Source: Niastella koreensis GR20-10 (GTDB taxonomy: Bacteria > Bacteroidota > Bacteroidia > Chitinophagales > Chitinophagaceae). From it: DNA of 64,000 bases. The notes beneath the pieces are model-generated. The model was given only the letters and a program-made list of their open reading frames with translations, was not told the origin of the DNA and made no database searches. This document shows positions 1 through 12,024 of this stretch, in pieces. The first letter of the stretch is position 1. Every line of letters begins with the position of its first letter. The stretch is taken from contig NC_016609.1 of NCBI RefSeq assembly GCF_000246855.1, positions 1,178,001 to 1,242,000 on the forward strand, given 5' to 3'. Position numbers and translations under genes: made by a program.

Positions 1-2
1 TC

Positions 3-920
3 AAAAAAGACAGGATCAGCAAGGATGTAATGGAGCATTACGGTTTTGACGATGAACTGATCCCTGAAATCCAGGATGTATTTTCAGACCATGGACGTTT
101 AAAAGAAAGCATTGCCGCTTCCTTATCGTTAAAGGCCGGTATTCCGGTAACTTATAAAGCAGGCGACCAGCCCAATAATGCCTTGTCGTTAAATGTGCTG
201 GAACCTGGTGAGGTGGCCGCCACCGCTGGTACCTCCGGCGTTATTTATGGCGTAAGCGACGAACTTACCTACGATCCCGAATCGCGTGTAAATACTTTTG
301 CGCACGTTAACTATACCAATGATGAAAAGCGGTTGGGCGTACTGTTATGCATTAACGGCACTGGTATTTTGAACCGTTGGGTTAAAAATATCTTTACACC
401 CGCCATCAGTTATAGCCAAATGAACAGCGAAGCGTCTAAAGTGCCCATTGGGGCCGATGGTTTACGCGTGCTGCCTTTTGGCAATGGCGCTGAACGCATG
501 CTGAACAACCAGATCATTGGCGTGCATTTCCATCATATTGATTTAAACCTGCATACACAGGCGCATTTGTTCCGCGCCGCCCAGGAAGGTATTGCCTGCG
601 CATTCCGCTACGGACTGGATATCATGCGCGAGAATGGCATGAACCCACAGGTGATACGGGCTGGTAAAGCCAACCTGTTCCTGAGCGACCTGTTTGTAGA
701 AGCCTTTGTAAATACCACACATGTACCGGTTGAATTGTACAACTGCGATGGCAGTGTGGGCGCCGCCATAGGCGCGGGCATTGGCGCAGGCGTTTATAAA
801 ACTCCAAAAGAAGCATTCACCCAGGTAAAACCATTGACAGTAATTGAGCCGGATAAGAAGAAGGAGTATAAAGTAGTGTATGAAGAGTGGAAGGGTTTAT
901 TGGACAATATACTGAAGTAA
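3..920 (+). CDS. xylB: Xylulokinase, C-terminal part (cut by the window edge)
   Basis: FGGY-family carbohydrate kinase that phosphorylates D-xylulose in the cytoplasm after xylose isomerase. The reading frame is open to the left edge, so about the first 190 residues lie outside the window and the ATG at 30 is internal. The visible 305 codons cover the end of the first FGGY domain and the whole second domain. The second domain shows the ATP-binding stretches 'ATAGTSGVIYG' and, near the end, the glycine/alanine-rich 'GSVGAAIGAGIGAG'. Xylose isomerase follows 165 bp downstream on the same strand, which supports xylulokinase over other FGGY kinases such as ribulokinase or glycerol kinase. The substrate assignment rests mainly on that neighbour. 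Confidence 0.9.
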   Translation, partial: KKDRISKDVMEHYGFDDELIPEIQDVFSDHGRLKESIAASLSLKAGIPVTYKAGDQPNNALSLNVLEPGEVAATAGTSGVIYGVSDELTYDPESRVNTFAHVNYTNDEKRLGVLLCINGTGILNRWVKNIFTPAISYSQMNSEASKVPIGADGLRVLPFGNGAERMLNNQIIGVHFHHIDLNLHTQAHLFRAAQEGIACAFRYGLDIMRENGMNPQVIRAGKANLFLSDLFVEAFVNTTHVPVELYNCDGSVGAAIGAGIGAGVYKTPKEAFTQVKPLTVIEPDKKKEYKVVYEEWKGLLDNILK

Positions 921-985
921 GTTGACCAGTTAACAAGTTAACACGTTGACGGAGTTGACAGGGTTGATAACGTTGATAAGGTAGG
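921..985. repeat. GTTGAY octamer/nonamer array
   Basis: Seven consecutive units of the form GTTGAC/GTTAAC/GTTGAT plus two or three spacer bases, with period 8 then 9, fill the start of the xylB-xylA gap. The same unit type recurs near 4899, 45803, 45983 (inverted), 54541 and 54735. Confidence 0.85.
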
Positions 986-1085
986 TGGAATGCCCGCCTG
1001 AGGGGAATTGTTTGCCGTTTGCCGTCTGCGGGAACGGCTACTTAAAATCGAAAAATCTTCTCACGTAAATAATAAACACAAGAAT

Positions 1086-2414
1086 ATGAAAATCATTACA
1101 GGCGAAAAAGAATTCTTTAAAGGCATTGGCCAAATCAAATATGAAGGCGTGGAGAGCGATAACCCACTGGCCTTTAAATGGTATGATGAAAACAGGGTAG
1201 TGGCTGGTAAAACCATGAAAGAGCATTTACGTTTTGCAGTGTGCTACTGGCATACGTTCTGTAACACGGGAGCCGATCCGTTTGGTCCAGGTACAAAACA
1301 TTTTGCGTGGGATGCAAATACCGATGCCGTAGCACGTGCTAAAGATAAAATGGATGCTGCGTTTGAATTCATCACCAAACTGGGTGTTCCTTATTATTGT
1401 TTTCACGATATCGACCTGGTTGATGAAGGCGCCAACATCAAGGAATATGAAAGCCGTTTGCAAACTATTGTAGATTACGCCAAACAAAAACAGGCTGCCA
1501 GCGGTGTGAAATTATTATGGGGAACTGCCAATGTGTTCAGTAATCCCCGTTACATGAACGGTGCTTCTACCAATCCTGATTTTGCTGCAGTAGCTTATGC
1601 GGGTACGCAGGTAAAAAATGCGCTGGATGCTACCATCGCCCTGGGTGGTGAGAATTATGTGTTCTGGGGTGGCCGCGAAGGTTATATGAGCCTGCTGAAC
1701 ACGAACATGAAACGTGAGCTCGATCACCTGGCGCAATTCCTCACTATGGCGCGTGATTATGCCCGCAAACAGGGTTTCAAAGGTGTGTTCTTTATTGAAC
1801 CCAAACCTTGCGAACCTACCAAGCACCAATACGATTATGACAGCGCAACCGTGATCGGTTTCCTGCGTCATTACGGGCTTGATAAAGACTTTAAACTGAA
1901 TATTGAGGTAAACCATGCCACGCTGGCCGGGCATACCTTCCAGCACGAATTACAGGTAGCTGCCGATGCAGGTATGCTGGGCAGCATCGATGCCAACCGC
2001 GGCGATGACCAGAACGGCTGGGATACCGATCAGTTCCCGGTTGACCTGAACGAGCTGGTAGAAAGCATGCTCATCATCCTGGAAGCAAAAGGCTTTGCCG
2101 GTGGTGGAATTAACTTCGATGCCAAGACCCGCCGTAATTCAACCGACCTGGAAGATATCTTCATGGCGCACATTGGTGGTATGGACACTTTTGCCCGCGC
2201 CCTGGTAATTGCGGATAAAGTAATGCAGAAATCGCCTTACCTGAAGTTCCGCAAAGACCGCTATGCTTCTTTTGATAGCGGTAAAGGAAAAGAGTTTGAG
2301 ACCGGCGCTTTAAAGCTGGAAGACCTGCGGGAGTTTGCCCTGTCGAATGGCGAACCCAAACAGACCAGCGGTAAGCAGGAGTGGCTGGAGAATATCATCA
2401 ATCAGTACATCTAA
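1086..2414 (+). CDS. xylA: Xylose isomerase
   Basis: Interconverts D-xylose and D-xylulose using two divalent metal ions; cytoplasmic. The chosen ATG at 1086 gives 442 residues, the usual length for class II enzymes. The frame extends upstream to a TTG at 1008, but that stretch has no family resemblance. Visible active-site pieces are 'CFHDIDLV' (His107 base, Asp110), 'FIEPKPCEP' (Glu238 and Lys240), '[12 protein letters not shown]' (Glu274, His277) and '[17 protein letters not shown]' (metal-binding aspartates around 302-313). The gene lies between xylulokinase and a sodium/sugar symporter on the same strand, forming a xylose-use operon. No xylose regulator is visible in the window. A hairpin immediately after the stop may reduce read-through into the symporter gene. 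Confidence 0.97.
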   Translation: MKIITGEKEFFKGIGQIKYEGVESDNPLAFKWYDENRVVAGKTMKEHLRFAVCYWHTFCNTGADPFGPGTKHFAWDANTDAVARAKDKMDAAFEFITKLGVPYYCFHDIDLVDEGANIKEYESRLQTIVDYAKQKQAASGVKLLWGTANVFSNPRYMNGASTNPDFAAVAYAGTQVKNALDATIALGGENYVFWGGREGYMSLLNTNMKRELDHLAQFLTMARDYARKQGFKGVFFIEPKPCEPTKHQYDYDSATVIGFLRHYGLDKDFKLNIEVNHATLAGHTFQHELQVAADAGMLGSIDANRGDDQNGWDTDQFPVDLNELVESMLIILEAKGFAGGGINFDAKTRRNSTDLEDIFMAHIGGMDTFARALVIADKVMQKSPYLKFRKDRYASFDSGKGKEFETGALKLEDLREFALSNGEPKQTSGKQEWLENIINQYI

Positions 2415-2422
2415 TTCCGAAG

Positions 2423-2452
2423 AAGGAAGTCTGCAGTCAGACTTCCTTTCTT
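2423..2452 (+). terminator. Hairpin between xylA and the symporter gene
   Basis: An 11-bp perfect stem (2423-2433 with 2438-2448) and a CAGT loop, followed by a T-rich run. It sits 9 bp after the xylA stop and 30 bp before the symporter start. It could be a partial terminator, or a stabilising hairpin on the xylA 3' end. Confidence 0.6.
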
Positions 2453-2477
2453 ATTTATAAAACTAAACGCTTGCCAT

Positions 2478-4106
2478 ATGCATTTTCTTGGTCCGATCGA
2501 CTGGTTATTCGTAGGCCTGTACCTTGCCGTAATTGCTGCGATCTCCATCTGGTCAATAAAAAAAGCAAAGGATTCACCGTCCGATTACTTTCTGGCCAAC
2601 CGTAACCTGGGCTGGTTTGTGATCGGTGCATCGATCCTCGCCTCAAACGTAGGTTCTGAACACATTGTAGGTTTAGCCGGAACTGCCGCCAGTACAGGGG
2701 TTGTGATGGGGCATTATGAACTGCACTCCTGGATCATTCTTACGCTGGGTTGGGTGTTTGTGCCCTTCTACATGCGAAGCATGGTCTATACTATGCCCGA
2801 GTTCCTGGAAAGACGTTTCAATGCAAAAGCAAGATGGCTGTTGTCTATCATCCAGCTCATCAGCTATGTAATTGCCAAAGCCGCCGTAACTATTTATGCC
2901 GGTGCCCTGGTGTTTAACTCCCTGCTGGGCGTTGACTTCTGGACGGGCGCCATCATCCTGGTAGTGGTAACGGGGGTATATACCATCTTTGGCGGCTTAC
3001 ACGCGGTAATGTATACCGAAGCCATCCAGGCCATTGTGCTGCTGGCAGGTTCTGCCGTATTGCTGTTTATTGGTTTGGATAAAGTAGGTGGCTGGGGCAC
3101 GCTGATGCACTCGCTGCCCAAGGAAAAGCTGAATATGTTCCAGCCTTTGTCGAATCCTGATTTTCCGTGGGCCGGTATTTTGTTTGCCTCGCCGATAGTG
3201 GGGCTATGGTACTGGTGTACCGACCAGCATATTGTACAACGCTGTCTGGCGGCCCGCAATGAAAAAGAAGCAAGAAGAGGAACCATCTTTGCTGCGTACT
3301 TAAAGCTGATGCCGTTTTTCATCTTCATGATCCCCGGGTTGATTGCCTACACCTTACATCAGCAGGGAAAGATCAATATGACAGATACCGATGTGGCGTT
3401 CCCCACGCTGGTAAAAGAGATCATGCCGGTTGGGTTGCGGGGATTATTGGCGGGTGGCCTGCTGGCCGCATTAATGAGCTCGCTGGCCTCTGTGTACAAT
3501 GCCTGTTCAACGCTGTTCACCATGGATATTTATAAGAAAATCAAGCCGGAGGCCTCCAACCACGAACTGGTTAGGGTAGGCCGCATTGCAACGGGTATTG
3601 TGGTGTTGCTGGGAATGATCTGGATCCCGTTAATGAAAAACATCTCAAAAGGCTTGTATGGCTATCTGCAAAGCGTACAATCGTACCTGGCGCCGCCTAT
3701 TGCCGCTGCCTTTTTGCTGGGGGTATTCTCCAAACGCATCAACGCAAAAGGCGCCTATACCGCTATGGTGGTTGGGTTTATAATCGGGATACTGAAGCTG
3801 ATATTTGAATTATTGAAAGGTCATTTGGGGGCGGGCCTATTGTACGATTTCGCTACCATGAATTTCTTATACTTCTGTATTGCCCTGTTTGTGTTCTCGG
3901 TAGTGCTGATGGTGGTGATAAGTCTGGCTACTCCCGCACCGGATGAAGCGCATTTAAAAGGATTGACGTTTGCTACAACGGTTGCTGAAGATAAAAAAGC
4001 ATCACGGGCAAGCTGGAGTCAGAAAGATGTGCTTTTGACCTTATTGGTGCTGGTGTTTATTATTGCCATATTTATTTACTTCTCACCATTGGGAATTGCG
4101 AAGTAA
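2478..4106 (+). CDS. Sodium/solute symporter (SSS/SLC5 family), probably xylose uptake
   Basis: Inner-membrane symporter of 542 residues with about 14 hydrophobic helices, starting near residue 8 ('WLFVGLYLAVIAAIS') and ending with a helix near residues 520-537. Family features visible are the N-terminal 'DYFLANRNLGWFVIGAS' and 'SNVGSEHIVGLAGTA' segments, which carry the sodium and substrate site in SGLT-type proteins, and 'DQHIVQRCLAARNEKEA' after the sixth or seventh helix. The position directly behind xylA and xylB suggests xylose as the sugar. SSS proteins also carry other sugars or inositol, so the substrate is inferred. The stop is followed by a wobble-paired hairpin and T run. Confidence 0.9.
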   Translation: MHFLGPIDWLFVGLYLAVIAAISIWSIKKAKDSPSDYFLANRNLGWFVIGASILASNVGSEHIVGLAGTAASTGVVMGHYELHSWIILTLGWVFVPFYMRSMVYTMPEFLERRFNAKARWLLSIIQLISYVIAKAAVTIYAGALVFNSLLGVDFWTGAIILVVVTGVYTIFGGLHAVMYTEAIQAIVLLAGSAVLLFIGLDKVGGWGTLMHSLPKEKLNMFQPLSNPDFPWAGILFASPIVGLWYWCTDQHIVQRCLAARNEKEARRGTIFAAYLKLMPFFIFMIPGLIAYTLHQQGKINMTDTDVAFPTLVKEIMPVGLRGLLAGGLLAALMSSLASVYNACSTLFTMDIYKKIKPEASNHELVRVGRIATGIVVLLGMIWIPLMKNISKGLYGYLQSVQSYLAPPIAAAFLLGVFSKRINAKGAYTAMVVGFIIGILKLIFELLKGHLGAGLLYDFATMNFLYFCIALFVFSVVLMVVISLATPAPDEAHLKGLTFATTVAEDKKASRASWSQKDVLLTLLVLVFIIAIFIYFSPLGIAK

Positions 4107-4130
4107 GGAGATTGCTAATATATTTCAGAT

Positions 4131-4163
4131 GCCATCCTGGTTACCGGGGTGGCATTTTTCTTT
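4131..4163 (+). terminator. Terminator of the xylose operon
   Basis: A 10-bp stem (4131-4140 with 4144-4153, with G-U pairs) and a 3-nt loop, followed by ATTTTTCTTT. It lies 25 bp after the symporter stop. A second hairpin-like stretch rich in CCCGCC/GGCGGG follows at 4165-4192. Confidence 0.7.
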
Positions 4164-4201
4164 GCCCGCCATAGCTTTAGCGGAGGCGGGTTTTTCAGGA
4201 A

Positions 4202-4777
4202 TTACCAGTTGTGCCTGGCGATAATAACGCAGATATAGGATTGGTACTTACTACCATCGCATTTTACAAACCCGATGCCTATATCATGCAGGGAAGCGTC
4301 CCAGTCGCCAATACCCAGCACATGATCGCGGTGGCCCATGCCGGCGTCCTCCGCATCGATGATCATGGCTTTAATGGCATCTGTGCCGGAATCGTGACCC
4401 GAGCCGATCGATTCAAAGAAGTTTTCCTTTTTATCTTTTAACCAGTCGGTATTTAGGGTATACCCACTCTGGTTGATGAAATAATTGATGCCCAGTCCGT
4501 CGGGATTAACATGCTCAAAGTAATTGCGTTTGGCCATATCAAGTGCTTTGGCTTCGGCCACCCTGGCCAGCGTATCGTTCCAACGCAGCGGAGTTTGGGT
4601 GATTTTTAGTTTTGAGTTGAGGTGTAATTCCTTGTAATACCTTTCGGGATTGCTACGAATAGTATTCAGCAATTGAAACGCCTGTTGTGCTTCTTCTTTT
4701 ACCACAAAGGGATTGTTATTATACAGGAACGACAATAATAACATGACTACTGGCACCATGTAGGAGACTGCTTTCAT
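4202..4777 (-). CDS. Secreted CAP-domain (SCP/PR-1-like) protein
   Basis: A 191-residue protein with an N-terminal signal peptide ('MVPVVMLLLSFLY') and one CAP domain. CAP-type features are 'AFQLLNTIRSNPERYY' (first helix), 'LRWNDTLARVAEAKALDMA', 'NYFEHVNPDGLGINY' with its conserved His, 'FESIGSG', and 'GHRDHVLG' with 'DIGIGFV' near the end. Bacterial CAP proteins are exported and usually of unknown biochemical role. The His/Glu cavity residues seem to be kept. The gene is a single unit convergent with the xylose operon. No TAnnTTTG promoter is visible just upstream. Confidence 0.85.
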   Translation of the reverse strand: MKAVSYMVPVVMLLLSFLYNNNPFVVKEEAQQAFQLLNTIRSNPERYYKELHLNSKLKITQTPLRWNDTLARVAEAKALDMAKRNYFEHVNPDGLGINYFINQSGYTLNTDWLKDKKENFFESIGSGHDSGTDAIKAMIIDAEDAGMGHRDHVLGIGDWDASLHDIGIGFVKCDGSKYQSYICVIIARHNW

Positions 4778-5109
4778 AAGAAGTACGGTATGGTTCTGAA
4801 ATGAAATATCGCTCTTATTCTAAATATAAGCATTGCCGGCCGTAAATGCAATAGCGGGAGTAAATGGAAACATGGATTTAACATAATGGATTATAGTAGT
4901 TGATCAGTTAACCAGTTGAACAGTTGACCAGGAAAGACAGGTTGATAGAGTTGACAGGGTTGATAAAGTTGATAGGGGAAGAAATGAGGAATGAAAATAA
5001 AAAACAGAGAAATGAAAAAGGGAAATACAAGTCGAATATCGAATGTCCAATATCGAATGTAGAAGTGAGGCTCAGGTTTCGGGAACCCTTTCACGTTTCA
5101 CGATGGCAA
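4778..5109. other. Gene-free stretch, mostly short dispersed repeats
   Basis: Holds the upstream region of the CAP gene, a GTTGAY array (4899-4974), an A/G-rich stretch, and an AATATCGAATG-type repeat (5029-5068). The same repeat type recurs near 20.4, 35.3 and 58.1 kb. No credible gene or promoter was seen. Confidence 0.7.
4899..4974. repeat. GTTGAY array
   Basis: Repeated GTTGAT/GTTAAC/GTTGAA/GTTGAC units with 2-4 base spacers, the same vocabulary as at 921. Confidence 0.8.
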
Positions 5110-5406
5110 TTATTTCTCATGATACAGCCCCTCTTCGCCCGTAGCCAGGGATTGAATCGTAATATCATTGTTATTGCCCAACAGATCGCCGGAGCTCATT
5201 ACTACCACTGCAACCGGCAGGTTACTCTTCATAATGGTATCGCCATTAAAGCTGAAGGTTGTGTTGTCAAATTGTAACTGGTCGCCAATGCGGTAACCCT
5301 GGCCGTAGAGCCATTGATGGCCTCTGATGTGTTCCGTGCTTAAGGTGGTACAGGAGGTGGTGAAGAGTAGGAGAGAAAGGGCGGTGAGTGCGGTTACTGT
5401 TTTCAT
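5110..5406 (-). CDS. Small lipoprotein of unknown function
   Basis: A 98-residue protein with a lipoprotein signal: a hydrophobic segment ending 'LLLFTTSC' with Cys19 as the likely lipidation site. The remaining 79 residues contain 'WLYGQGYRIGDQLQFDNTTF' and look like a small beta-rich domain, vaguely META-like, but I do not recognise a family. The acceptor context suggests export to the periplasm or outer membrane. It is a single gene between repeat-rich DNA and the rRNA operon. Its upstream region (5407 onward) lacks a clear TAnnTTTG element. Confidence 0.7.
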   Translation of the reverse strand: MKTVTALTALSLLLFTTSCTTLSTEHIRGHQWLYGQGYRIGDQLQFDNTTFSFNGDTIMKSNLPVAVVVMSSGDLLGNNNDITIQSLATGEEGLYHEK

Positions 5407-5843
5407 AAGTAAGAAGTTTGGTAAAAGAACAGAAGCAAGAACCGGGCCGGTTGGAAGCGGTGTTTGGGGCGTGGGGCTGGCGTTTGTAAACTACTTATGG
5501 GCAAGGATTATATACTACCTGTGTTAAGTGATTTTGCGTATTTGGGATAATTGTAATGTAAGCCGGCACTGCCGGTTTTTTATTTGTTTTTATTTTTCGG
5601 CCGCATATTAACACATCAAATTTTACAGGTAGAATTCATAAACGAATAAGGACTGATGATGAACAATGGGCGTTTCGGGGTTTCCGGAATGCCCTTTTTG
5701 TTGGCAAAACCATGTGTGAACCATGTGTCAACCATATGTGCTTCATTGGGAAAGTACCCCATTTGACACATGGTTCACACATGGATGAGGCCAGGTTTAC
5801 ACCTGGTAGACCCCAAAAAACAGGAATAATATTCAAAAGATAT
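5407..5843. other. Gene-free stretch upstream of the rRNA promoters
   Basis: Contains a hairpin near 5562-5582, a perfect 22-bp inverted repeat (5710-5731 with 5763-5784) and a small palindrome (5791-5806, CCAGGT/ACCTGG). Protein-like frames here are short and follow the repeat, so no gene is called. Confidence 0.7.
5708..5784. repeat. 22-bp perfect palindrome with a triple 11-bp repeat
   Basis: The left arm starts as AACCATGTGTG, AACCATGTGTC, AACCATATGTG: three direct 11-bp units from 5708. Bases 5710-5731 are repeated exactly in inverted orientation at 5763-5784, around a 31-base loop. It lies 60 bp upstream of the first rRNA promoter. Confidence 0.9.
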
Positions 5844-5873
5844 TTTGCAATATGGAAAATCCGGCTACCTTTG
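5844..5873 (+). promoter_or_regulatory. rRNA promoter P1
   Basis: TTTG at 5844-5847 (-33 element) and TACCTTTG at 5866-5873 (-7 element, perfect TAnnTTTG), 18 bp apart. The predicted transcript begins with a CCCCG/CGGGG hairpin (5876-5880 with 5890-5894). Confidence 0.8.
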
Positions 5874-5968
5874 CACCCCGATTAAAAAACGGGGCAGTGT
5901 AAAAGGAGAAACGGAAAGAAGAGAAAAGAGAAAGCACTGAAAATTAGTTCTTAAAAAGTTAGAAAAGA

Positions 5969-5999
5969 TTTGGTGGAATGATTGAAACTCCTACCTTTG
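5969..5999 (+). promoter_or_regulatory. rRNA promoter P2
   Basis: TTTG at 5969-5972 and TACCTTTG at 5992-5999, 19 bp apart. Downstream CCCC/GGGG hairpin and the 'GGGGCAGTG' text repeat those of P1. Confidence 0.85.
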
Positions 6000-6117
6000 C
6001 ACCCCCAACGAAAACGGGGCAGTGAAAAAGAGGAAGAGAAGCGAGATGAATCACTGAAAATCAGCTCTTAGAAAAGAAAGTGAGAAAGGAAAAAAGAAAG
6101 AAAAAAGTGAGAAAAGA

Positions 6118-6148
6118 TTTGGTGAAATGAAAGAAACACTTACCTTTG
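6118..6148 (+). promoter_or_regulatory. rRNA promoter P3
   Basis: TTTG at 6118-6121 and TACCTTTG at 6141-6148, 19 bp apart. It is the third copy of the module and the one nearest to 16S. About 275 bp of leader follow. Confidence 0.85.
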
Positions 6149-6278
6149 CAACCCCAATCGAAAAGATAGGGAAGTGAGGAAAAGAAGAAGAGGCGAGAGC
6201 GCAAAGAAACGAAGTAGATAATAACGAATGAGTGAGAGTGGACAGAGGTAAAGGAAACATAACATACGATATTTAAAG

Positions 6279-6294
6279 ATCTTTGAAAGTTTGG
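6279..6294 (+). promoter_or_regulatory. rRNA leader box before 16S (antitermination-like)
   Basis: 'TCTTTGAAAGTTTGG' resembles 'TCTTTGACATATTGG' found before 23S at 8461. The same kind of text in front of both large rRNAs suggests a boxA-like antitermination or processing site. Confidence 0.45.
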
Positions 6295-6423
6295 AAGCAA
6301 CAGCACTTGAATAATTTCAAGTAAATTAATCAAGGTAAGAATCTAGCGACTCGAAAAAAATTAACACGATTCACAAAGTTGATTTTCTTATTGAGAGAAT
6401 TTAGCTAAGTGATCAAAACTCAT

Positions 6424-7957
<1,534 letters not shown>

Positions 7958-8089
7958 AGAGATGCTCGCAGATAACAAATCTTTTTGGTTGTTGCTTCAC
8001 TTAACTTTCATAGAATACTTTATAAGTTCTTTTTTATAGTAACCCGGCAAGAGGGATTCGATATAACCTGGATCGGGCTACAATCAAAC

Positions 8090-8163
8090 AGATCCGGTGC
8101 TTATACTGGTTAGAGCATCCCGATGGTAATCGGGAGGGTCAGCTGGTCAAAGCGAAAGATCTA
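8090..8163 (+). pseudogene. Decayed tRNA-Ile copy in the 16S-23S spacer
   Basis: This 74-base stretch copies the neighbouring tRNA-Ile in blocks: AGATCCG at the 5' end, CTGGTTAGAGCA in the D arm, GGGTCAGC after the anticodon arm, and a shared 3' ATCTACT/GTCTACT. The anticodon arm is replaced by a TCCCGAT-GGTA-ATCGGGA hairpin (8118-8135), the T arm no longer pairs, and two acceptor pairs are lost. It cannot be a working tRNA. It lies 8 bp upstream of the intact tRNA-Ile, which suggests a tandem duplication followed by decay or hairpin insertion. Confidence 0.75.
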
Positions 8164-8171
8164 CTTCAAAC

Positions 8172-8246
8172 AGATCCGTAGCTCAGCCTGGTTAGAGCAC
8201 TACACTGATAATGTAGGGGTCAGCAGTTCAAATCTGCTCGGGTCTA
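8172..8246 (+). tRNA. tRNA-Ile (GAT)
   Basis: Acceptor AGATCCG pairs with CGGGTCT. The anticodon loop CTGATAA carries GAT, and the T arm is 'CAGCAGTTCAAATCTGCTC'. CCA is not encoded. Standard position in the 16S-23S spacer. Confidence 0.97.
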
Positions 8247-8255
8247 CTAAAACTT

Positions 8256-8329
8256 GGGGGGTTAGCTCAGTTGGCTAGAGCATCTGCCTTGCACGCAGAG
8301 GGTCATCGGTTCGACTCCGATATCCTCCA
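8256..8329 (+). tRNA. tRNA-Ala (TGC)
   Basis: Acceptor GGGGGGT pairs with ATCCTCC, including the G3-U70 wobble that defines alanine tRNAs. The anticodon loop contains TGC ('CTTGCAC'). CCA is not encoded. It is 9 bp after tRNA-Ile. Confidence 0.97.
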
Positions 8330-8460
8330 CAACAAAAGTTCTTTCAAACGGATGTGACATAAAGGTCTAAAGGTTCGCAACCTTAACATCAGCAACAAAC
8401 GTTGAATCTCGCAGGAGACTAAACGTTCTCTCTTGCCCCTTTAGGGGTTGAGGGGGTAGT

Positions 8461-8476
8461 TCTTTGACATATTGGG
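8461..8476 (+). promoter_or_regulatory. rRNA spacer box before 23S (antitermination-like)
   Basis: 'TCTTTGACATATTGGG' matches the box at 6279 in front of 16S in most positions. Confidence 0.45.
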
Positions 8477-8515
8477 ATAATAAAAGTTGTAAATACCGAG
8501 TAATAGTAATAACTC

Positions 8516-11395
<2,880 letters not shown>

Positions 11396-11523
11396 TTTTT
11401 TTTAACAATTTTGAATACAATGGATTTATATTGTTAGTTCTGTTACTTGCATTTACAACTTCCCAATATGTAACTTATTACGGTAGAGAGATAATCTGAG
11501 AAGATAACTCACACCAAAGATCT

Positions 11524-11634
<111 letters not shown>

Positions 11635-11642
11635 TTTATTGT

Positions 11643-11685
11643 AAAAAGCCTCTTGACACAAATCAAGAGGCTTTTTGCTTTTTAG
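11643..11685 (+). terminator. Terminator of the rRNA operon
   Basis: A perfect 14-bp stem (11643-11656 with 11663-11676) with loop CACAAA, then a T-rich run. It starts 9 bp after 5S. Confidence 0.95.
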
Positions 11686-12024
11686 GAATGCAGCCTCAAG
11701 CTTCAAGCTTCAAGCTTCAAGCCATAAGCCATAAGCAATACACTTCTGCGCAGACACGAAAGGCAACGGGCTCCCGATAGCCATCGGGATTCAGTAGGCA
11801 GTAGTAAAACGGCAAAGGGCAAAGGCAAAGGGCAAAAGGCAAAGGGCAAAAGACAAAGGGCAAAGGCCGCGACGCGGCAAACCGGTGCTCACCGTCAGAA
11901 CAAAGAACTCAAAAACCTGGAACCTGGAACTCCGAACTAACGACCTCAATAACTTAAGAACCTACCAACCCAATAACCTAATAACAGAACTCAAAACTTG
12001 GAACATAAAACTTAAAACATAGAA
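11686..12024. repeat. Gene-free stretch of short tandem repeats
   Basis: Contains AAGCTTC units (11697-11722), a TCCCGAT/ATCGGGA hairpin (11772-11789), degenerate AAAGGGC/AAAGGCA units (11812-11866), and GGAACCT/AACTTA-type text (11910-12020). No gene was seen. Confidence 0.75.
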
